NCBI GenBank assembly: GCA_024402895.1 | Contig: JAKSSX010000002.1 | Span: forward strand, 43,502-107,501 | Direction: 5' to 3' | Origin: Candidatus Saccharimonadota bacterium | Lineage (GTDB): Bacteria; Patescibacteriota; Saccharimonadia; Saccharimonadales; Saccharimonadaceae | DNA: 64,000 nucleotides | In this document: positions 59,401-64,000 of the stretch, piece after piece | Position numbering within the stretch: the first letter of the stretch is position 1 | How the letters are laid out: each line of letters starts with the position of its first letter | Made by a program: the position numbers and the translations under genes | The notes under the pieces: model-generated | Databases searched by the model: none | What the model saw: the letters and a program-made list of their open reading frames with translations, nothing else | Told to the model about the DNA's origin: nothing

Positions 59401-61401
59401 CGCTACCATTCCGCCAAGAATCACTGCTACGAGCACGATGCTTGGGATAGCGATTTTGAATTTATTACTTGCAATAACTTTTCCGATTGCAGAAACGCGC
59501 ATTGCAAATGACTTAGTAATTCTACGGCTTTTTTCTTGCTTAGAAATAAATACAAAAGCGAAGATAGTTAAGATTGAAAATGCGCCAATGCCAACATACG
59601 GAAGCGAATTAATAATGATGCCGGTTGGAGTTACTGGCTCCGGAATAGTCTTGAAGGTAGCCGTAGCAGTATAGTCTTTACTCGTATCGAGATTATTATT
59701 GCCGTCCGCGGTTGCGCCAGTCAACTCAACCTTATTCGTGAAGGTCGCAGTCTTGTTCTGAGTAACTTTATAGCTAGCATAAACATCCACACTAGCTCCG
59801 GCAGCAATATTCGCAATAACTGCCGTCGTGCCACCCTTTACGGTATACGAGCCATCTTTCGAATTAATAAAGTTCGCACCCTCTAGCTGCTCCTCGACAA
59901 AGACATTTTTGATAGCGTAACTAGCGGTATTTTTAACTGTAATCTTAAAATCTACAGTGTCGCCGTAATAGTACGAAGTCTTTGCGTTAACAATAGTCTT
60001 GGAAATTTGTGGCGCAAAAGTACCAGCCTGAAGGACCCATTCACCCTGAATTACGACATCTTCTTCTGGCATCGTAAACTTGCTCTTAGCGTACCAACCG
60101 GTAAACTTGTATCCAGCAGCAGTCGGAGCAGCTGCGGTCGTTACTTCATCGCCAGGATAATATTTCTTACATGCAGGAGTCAATTGCGCTGCATTGGATG
60201 GCTGAGGCTGGTTCATAAATTCATAGCAAACCGTATAACCGATACGTTCAAAGCTGCCACTGATTGTAACGTTCTTGCTCGGCATATTGAAGCCGGTCTC
60301 GGAAAGCGTGACGTCGGAAGTAGTCCAACCTAGGAATTTGTAACCATCAATCACGTCACCTACTTTGGTAGAATCCAAATCTATCGACGTATCAGCAGTA
60401 TAGCTTCTCGTCTTTGGAGGCATATAATCGGACGGCTTATCCGCGCCATTAATAACGTAAGTAACAGTATACTGCGCAGACTCTTCTTTCTTAGTCCAGC
60501 TTCCAATTATAGAGACATTTCTGCTAGGCATATTAAATGATCCAGGAGCCACCGACGCGCCAGTTGGAGTCCAACCAGAGAAAGTATACCCCTCTAAGAC
60601 AGGACTATCGCTAACAATAACTTTGGCACCAGCAGCATACTTTTGCATAGAAGGCGCAGCAGGGGCGCCAGCTGGAATATAACCAGAATAAGCATAACTA
60701 ACGTTATATAGATCGGCTATCGAATCGCCCATGAAGACATGAACAGTATTCGAAGAAGCAGTAACGCTCTTCTCCGTTGCATAGGCAGTATTAAAGAAAT
60801 CACGGCGAGTCTCAACTGCGGAGGTAGTAGGATCATCAATTGTCGAAGGAGTGGTAGTAATAATGCCAACGGTTAGCTCGCAGCCAGCCTGAATATCTTC
60901 AGCAATAAAGTTTACTGTGCGAGTATTAGCATTGTAATGGAGGCCGTGATAAGTATACTCTGTTTTTGCCGCGTTCCAGCTTCCGGAAGTTTTTGAAGTT
61001 TCTTTTGTATCATCAATAATTTTTCCTGGACAAGAGGTAGACTTGTTGGCGCGGGAAACAGCACCAAAAGTTCCATCGGAGGTAGTAACAAAGCCTTTAA
61101 AGATAAGGCCGTCTGGGATTTTATCCGTTACAGTAATACGACTGCCGGTTATTTCTGCGCGTGTTGAGTCGCTCGAGCGCACACCGCTAGCATCTACGCC
61201 GTCTTCTTTGACGGTTAAAAAGTATCTGAGTTCCGAGTTTACATCTACGCGAACATCGTTAGCGAGCGGAGTATTAGCGGCAAAGGTTGCCGAAAGAATG
61301 GCAAATGCGCCACCAAAAATCAGCGCAAAAACACCGATTTTTATTGCTCTGCTTCTAATATTTTGACGAGTCTTCCGCTCTCGTCTAAAAAATTTGAACA
61401 T
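56461..61401 (-). CDS. Giant surface protein, paralog of the 1855-residue protein, with 16 DUF285-type repeats
   Basis: The 1646-residue protein repeats the layout of the paralog at 39393: signal segment (about 15-42), N-terminal domain, three InlB-like repeats (about 230-455), a DUF11-like domain, two membrane helices (about 600-620 and 650-672) with a basic loop, a vWA domain with DNSGSM, TNYYDA and LTDG (about 720-900), an InlB-like unit, and about 16 DUF285 repeats to the C-terminus. The second helix ends AKTVFA-ATH, a possible signal peptidase site. It lacks a clear PxTxD motif before the first helix (VTPTGIII instead). A 327-bp tandem duplication lies in the repeats. AAGGGA precedes ATG. 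Confidence 0.8.
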   Translation of the reverse strand: MFKFFRRERKTRQNIRSRAIKIGVFALIFGGAFAILSATFAANTPLANDVRVDVNSELRYFLTVKEDGVDASGVRSSDSTRAEITGSRITVTDKIPDGLIFKGFVTTSDGTFGAVSRANKSTSCPGKIIDDTKETSKTSGSWNAAKTEYTYHGLHYNANTRTVNFIAEDIQAGCELTVGIITTTPSTIDDPTTSAVETRRDFFNTAYATEKSVTASSNTVHVFMGDSIADLYNVSYAYSGYIPAGAPAAPSMQKYAAGAKVIVSDSPVLEGYTFSGWTPTGASVAPGSFNMPSRNVSIIGSWTKKEESAQYTVTYVINGADKPSDYMPPKTRSYTADTSIDLDSTKVGDVIDGYKFLGWTTSDVTLSETGFNMPSKNVTISGSFERIGYTVCYEFMNQPQPSNAAQLTPACKKYYPGDEVTTAAAPTAAGYKFTGWYAKSKFTMPEEDVVIQGEWVLQAGTFAPQISKTIVNAKTSYYYGDTVDFKITVKNTASYAIKNVFVEEQLEGANFINSKDGSYTVKGGTTAVIANIAAGASVDVYASYKVTQNKTATFTNKVELTGATADGNNNLDTSKDYTATATFKTIPEPVTPTGIIINSLPYVGIGAFSILTIFAFVFISKQEKSRRITKSFAMRVSAIGKVIASNKFKIAIPSIVLVAVILGGMVAKTVFAATHASVVSSIKLTSKNSSYANGVGGSWDIDKTAEWTGAGTARITFDVKTIAKIHPNVNLDVVLVLDNSGSMEGDKLRRVKEDSISLVQSILSDTNNRVGLVNFHTTATKLSNLTNNKQSLVSSINSLEPEGTTNYYDALVKAEEILQGYQKQANRELILLFLTDGYPNQDTPNEIAQYEALKKMYPFMIVNGIQYEMGVEVLDPIIAISDNQYIADINTLKNILLEASIPAYKYDRFVLTDYINNTYWQIDSIKSISQSAGDVTLKYEGNTPVITWDLGDNFLSGSSAKMTIDVSLKDANHAPENTLLPTNTKETVTTKIPDTPDENITSQSSPVLKTTSDVTYEANLPATCTVYSGYLPLKRTYRQMAIVEISDNKISCNGYNFNGWAIASGDNEHINDGYFRIFGEDVVLRATWTKVSIEKSMEGTVKEEAVAQLSSGTTINSTFKRLAGQTNTSYSDRNDNIRAIEKATTMSASQQSSAEKISLASSAVPVYAWFANNTIYIYTTADRVVMNPASYSTFNNLRALETVNAITDWDASRVTNISNLFAYAEKLTSIAPLANWNVSNVSQMQSVFMYNWGLKSLAPLSKWNTSNVISMTNMFYDCQYLTSLTGIENFDTSKVTNMDRIFYNTRNNTSLAPLKNWNTGNVTSLFGAFGMYDRNESHALTSLSGLENWNTSKVTNMRDIFISNSSLTTAKALAKWDTSSVTDMGDIFFGDAKMTTLEGLENWNTSKVTKMDNAFYDLKLVPSLAPLSKWNVSSVETFEGTFHNLASVTTLDPIANWVTTSKLTNIRWAFAGMNKLKSVSALSKMNTSNVVNMDSAFFGDEKIATLEGLENWNTSKVTNMVNLFYNLKLVPSLAPLSKWDVSSVETFEGTFHSLESVTTLDPLASWRTTSATNMAWMFAEMINLKSVSGIAKLDTSKVKAMNSIFVNEWSVETFAPIAGWNVSNVENMKEAFHNVDVSKHPAWYRP
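56605..57258 (-). repeat. Recent 327-bp tandem duplication in DUF285 repeats
   Basis: The blocks starting at about 56753 and 57080 are almost identical over long stretches and offset by 327 bp (109 codons), coding for LAPLSKW-VSSVETFEGTFH. The two copies differ at few positions. Confidence 0.75.
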
Positions 61402-61438
61402 TATTTCCCTTAACTCTCGCAGTATTTTGAGTTTCCGG

Positions 61439-61494
61439 AAACTTCACACGTTTTTGTTTTGCTACCTCCCAATAGCATTAGCATTATTATAGCA
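61439..61494 (-). promoter_or_regulatory. Promoter and conserved 5' UTR of the 1646-residue gene
   Basis: Extended -10 TGCTATAAT (61486-61494) precedes a leader whose first 40 nt match that of the 44960 gene, with GCTATTGGGAGGTAGC and GTGTGAAGTTT. The implied leader is about 80 nt. Confidence 0.6.
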
Positions 61495-61542
61495 TAAAAA
61501 TATCAACCATTTCTGGCTGATTGTCTTTTTCGATTATTGTTT

Positions 61543-61617
61543 TGGTGCGGGTAGAGGGAGTCGGACCCTCATCTCTTGCTTGGGAAGCAAATATAATAGC
61601 CGCTATACGATACCCGC
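61543..61617 (-). tRNA. tRNA-Gly(CCC)
   Basis: GCGGGTA with TACCCGC, anticodon loop TTCCCAA (CCC), T loop TCCGACT and encoded CCA. It lies 49 nt upstream of the -10 of the giant gene. Confidence 0.92.
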
Positions 61618-61651
61618 GAGCTTTCATCATTATAGCACGGAGGCGCTCTTC

Positions 61652-61680
61652 TTGACAAAACATAAGGAATTTGGTATAAT
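61652..61680 (+). promoter_or_regulatory. Consensus promoter of the SpoU gene
   Basis: TTGACA (61652-61657), 17 bp and TATAAT (61675-61680). The ATG lies 8 nt beyond, so the mRNA is leaderless or nearly so. Confidence 0.9.
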
Positions 61681-61688
61681 AATAAGAT

Positions 61689-62414
61689 ATGGCAGTCAAA
61701 AAATACAAACACGACTCCGAGACTTCTTTTGCGCAAGGAGCAACTTTGGTTGCTGAGCTTTTAAAAACTCAGCCAAAGCTAATCCGTCGCGCTTTTTTGC
61801 GTCCAACCGAAAAACATGGCGAGGATCTAGATAGGATTCTTGCGGATCTTCGCAGACGCGGCATCGAGATTATTGAAGGCGCGAAGGCTTTTAATATTTT
61901 GGGCGCTAAAGACAGCTGCCTTTTGATGGCTGAGTTTAGCAAGAAAAGTCGCGCTTTAGATACCACTGTGCCGCATATTGTTTTGGTTAATCCTTCCGAT
62001 TCCGGCAATATGGGTACGATTATGCGCACTGCGGCCGCATTTGGTTATCAGAATATCGCAATTATTACTCCTGCTGTTGATCCGTATGAGCCAAAAACTA
62101 TTCGCGCTTCGATGGGTGCGCTATTTCATTTGAACGTCACTCAGTTTGCAAACATCGAAGATTATATGTCCGCTTACGGCGAGCGCAAATTGTACGCTTT
62201 TATGCTCGATGAGAATGCTAAGAAATTAGAAGAAACCGAGGCTGACGGTTTGTATTCCCTAGTTTTTGGCAACGAAGCTGCCGGCTTGCCTAAAGATTTC
62301 GCCACAAAAACCGGCGCACAGGCAGTTTTCATTCCGCAGAGCGAAATGGTCGATAGCCTAAATCTTTCTATTGCGGCTGGCGTCGCAATGCATTATTTCT
62401 CGTTGCTTGGTTGA
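61689..62414 (+). CDS. SpoU/TrmH-family RNA 2'-O-methyltransferase
   Basis: The 241-residue protein has an N-terminal substrate-binding part and a SPOUT domain with three SpoU motifs: NPSDSGNMGTIMRTA (about 101), LVFGNEAAGLP (about 197) and IPQSEMVDSLNLSIAAGVA (about 218), which together form the SAM knot. These enzymes methylate ribose in rRNA or tRNA; the exact target is not readable. The 3' end overlaps the convergent PpiC/SurA-like gene by 22 bp. Confidence 0.9.
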   Translation: MAVKKYKHDSETSFAQGATLVAELLKTQPKLIRRAFLRPTEKHGEDLDRILADLRRRGIEIIEGAKAFNILGAKDSCLLMAEFSKKSRALDTTVPHIVLVNPSDSGNMGTIMRTAAAFGYQNIAIITPAVDPYEPKTIRASMGALFHLNVTQFANIEDYMSAYGERKLYAFMLDENAKKLEETEADGLYSLVFGNEAAGLPKDFATKTGAQAVFIPQSEMVDSLNLSIAAGVAMHYFSLLG

Positions 62415-63442
62415 GATTCTTCTTCAATCTCTGCGCCACCTTCGACAGTAATATATTCCTCGACTTTGTTGTCGGCGCGAATTTTATTCATGACTTTATC
62501 AAACTCGGTGAAGCGGACCCAGATGGAATCGTACTGAACGCGGTCGCCTTCGCGAGCGGTTAACTTAACGAAATAGAAGCCGTCGCCATTCTTTGAAATG
62601 AAAGCGCTGGAAACGTCGCCAACTTCCTTGAGCGCGTAAGCAGCTGCTGCGCGGCCAGAATCTAAGTTGTCGGAATCGACAAGCTCGGATAGGGATTCGA
62701 ACTCCATAATGTCATTATTTTTGTATTTTTCGCCAAGAGCTTTGAGGTCTTTTGTAGTTTTAAGATCTTCCACGATCGACTCGACGAGTGAGTTTGCGCG
62801 AGAATCAATCTCTGCGGAATAATTCCTCTTTGCGAGTGATAGCTTGATCATGTGGCGATATTCGTTCATATCGAGACCGAAATTACTGCGGACAATGCCA
62901 CTGAAAGCGTCATCACTACGAACTTCGCCATCGATGGTTTTGTGTTCGTTAATAACAGTGTCGATTTCAGCCTCAGTAACAGCTTTGCCGAGAGCCTCAA
63001 GCTTTGCCATTGCGTAGCTATACTCTTCTGCGTTGTTTAGAGCCTGGCGCTTGTAGTAGCTCTTTAGGAGCTGCGAATCTTCGGAATCATCAAGCGTGCC
63101 CTGCTGGCGCTCAATAGATTTAATGCTGCTGCGATAAAGCATGAGATAGTCGCTATAGCGAACACTGACGCCGTCGACTTTGCCAACCGACAAGCCGAGG
63201 GCTTTAGTGAAGCGATACATAACATCGCTGGTATTCTGAGCCTTGTAAAGCTGAACCCAACCAACGATACAGAAAGTGATAACTGCGACCAAAGAAATAA
63301 GAATCGTAATGATAACTAGGCGATGCTTTGCGTATTGAAATGGATAGCGGAATTTTTTGCCCTTAGCAAGAATCTCCTCGCGACTTTCTTCGAGGTTTTG
63401 CTGAGTGATAGTTAGATTTTTCTTTTTCTTACTTTTTATCAT
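62393..63442 (-). CDS. Membrane-anchored SurA/PpiC-like chaperone
   Basis: GGAG 10 nt before ATG 63442 (MIKSKKKK) decides the start; an earlier ATG has no site. The 349-residue protein has a basic N-terminus, a membrane helix (about 46-68), a SurA N-like helical region (about 90-230, with EAEIDTVINEH) and a C-terminal parvulin-like segment (about 250-330). No full catalytic set is clear, so it may be only a chaperone. It overlaps the end of the upstream PH-domain gene, so they are co-transcribed. Confidence 0.65.
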   Translation of the reverse strand: MIKSKKKKNLTITQQNLEESREEILAKGKKFRYPFQYAKHRLVIITILISLVAVITFCIVGWVQLYKAQNTSDVMYRFTKALGLSVGKVDGVSVRYSDYLMLYRSSIKSIERQQGTLDDSEDSQLLKSYYKRQALNNAEEYSYAMAKLEALGKAVTEAEIDTVINEHKTIDGEVRSDDAFSGIVRSNFGLDMNEYRHMIKLSLAKRNYSAEIDSRANSLVESIVEDLKTTKDLKALGEKYKNNDIMEFESLSELVDSDNLDSGRAAAAYALKEVGDVSSAFISKNGDGFYFVKLTAREGDRVQYDSIWVRFTEFDKVMNKIRADNKVEEYITVEGGAEIEEESQPSNEK

Positions 63443-63902
63443 GCCAAGTATTCTCCAATTCATTATACACCACCTCTGGATGGCTCACCATGCTTATGAC
63501 TAAATCGCCCGCTTCGGTCTGAATAAGAATCGAGCCATAGTCGAAGATTGTGGCAAAAACGCCATGTACGCCGTAGCTCATGTTTTCGATTTTGCGAAGT
63601 TCTAGATCAACAACACTGCGATTGAAGAGTCCTTTTTGGCGAACCTGACGTAGGCGCTGATCGGTGACAATATAGAAACTAAAATGCCAAAGCATCCAGC
63701 TGTAAGCTGCGCCTAGAATGCCGATGCCGAAGAAAATGAGCCAGACCCAGAACATCTGATTATTATCTGGCCAAATGAAAGACGGAATGACGCCGAGCGC
63801 AGTCATAATAATGAACCACAAAAAGCCCTTTATAGAGGTGATTATATGGCGATGGAAGACATAAATTACTTCCTCGCCCTCTCTTTGGCCATCAAATTCC
63901 AT
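63429..63902 (-). CDS. Membrane protein with a bacterial PH (YdbS-like) domain
   Basis: The 157-residue protein has a cytoplasmic start (EGEEVIYVFHRH), two membrane helices (about 20-40, 45-65) and a PH domain with YIVTDQRLRQVRQKGLFNRSVVDLELRKIENMSYGVHG. It resembles the 52061 protein. TAAAAT ends exactly 6 nt before ATG; no Shine-Dalgarno sequence is seen. Confidence 0.8.
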   Translation of the reverse strand: MEFDGQREGEEVIYVFHRHIITSIKGFLWFIIMTALGVIPSFIWPDNNQMFWVWLIFFGIGILGAAYSWMLWHFSFYIVTDQRLRQVRQKGLFNRSVVDLELRKIENMSYGVHGVFATIFDYGSILIQTEAGDLVISMVSHPEVVYNELENTWHDKK

Positions 63903-63908
63903 ATCTAT

Positions 63909-63914
63909 ATTTTA
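63909..63914 (-). promoter_or_regulatory. -10 element 6 nt upstream of the 63902 start
   Basis: GGTAAAAT, ATAGAT, ATG on the minus strand. Confidence 0.6.
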
Positions 63915-63930
63915 CCATAAGCACAAAAAA

Positions 63931-64000
63931 TGGTAGCCCAGGCGCGAGTCGAACGCACAACCTTCTCCTTAGGACGGAGCCGCTCTATCCATTGAGCTAC
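63931..64000 (-). tRNA. tRNA-Arg(CCT), truncated by the window end
   Basis: From the 3' end the sequence shows CCA, the acceptor strand CTGGGCT, T loop TTCGACT, anticodon loop GTCCTAA (anticodon CCT) and D arm GTAGCTCAATGGATAGAGC. The first bases of the acceptor lie outside the window. Confidence 0.88.

Overview
The window looks like a chromosome segment of a small, reduced, Gram-positive-walled bacterium of the Patescibacteria/CPR type, most likely Saccharibacteria (TM7). The evidence is indirect: short intergenic spaces, a VirB6/TrbL-like membrane protein of the kind seen in that group, many large surface proteins, peptidoglycan-modifying enzymes, few biosynthetic genes, and tRNA genes that encode CCA. 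The standard code with TGA as a stop fits the ORF ends and argues against Absconditabacteria/Gracilibacteria. There is no rRNA, CRISPR array, insertion sequence or prophage, and taxonomy was not tested by alignment.

Layout. 1-13 kb: end of a GH57 glycosidase, a Pta-like enzyme, a SipW-type exported protein, an OatA-like acyltransferase, exonuclease I, a membrane protein with an elaborate leader, an FKBP isomerase, pheST, an aquaporin with a lysine/alanine-rich tail. 13-23 kb: M16 peptidase, secA, hpf, serS, a MacB/FtsX-type ABC exporter, a second acyltransferase. 23-33 kb: two tRNA-Arg genes, a VirB6-like protein and its overlapping partner, a DUF11 surface protein, and a two-gene membrane/surface cassette with a possible attenuator and inverted flanking repeats. 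33-37 kb: prfA, an anchored protein, a three-domain cell-wall hydrolase. 37-48 kb: tRNA-Val, a beta-helix surface protein between copies of the tRNA 3' end, a 1855-residue surface protein, a Cna-B/InlB adhesin. 47-56 kb: nrdDG with NrdR-box-like sites, dut, two tRNAs, a pilin-like protein, a PH-domain protein, dnaJ with a CIRCE-like operator, a DMT transporter and a divergent MscS channel. 55-64 kb: an XRE regulator, a 1646-residue paralog of the giant protein, tRNA-Gly, a SpoU methyltransferase, a PpiC/SurA-like protein, a second PH-domain protein, and a tRNA-Arg cut by the window end.

Theme. Much of the coding capacity goes to the cell surface: secretion (SecA, SipW-type substrate, ABC exporter, VirB6-like protein), wall modification (SGNH and acyltransferase proteins, wall hydrolase), and display (giant vWA/DUF285 proteins, DUF11, InlB/Cna-B and beta-helix proteins). 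This fits an organism living in contact with other cells.

Regulation. Many starts lie exactly 6 nt downstream of a -10 hexamer, so the transcripts are probably leaderless. Two genes instead have long leaders with possible leader peptides and competing RNA structures (5' of 6631 and of 32285), and the two giant paralogs share a conserved 5' UTR. These are the main candidates for undescribed biology.
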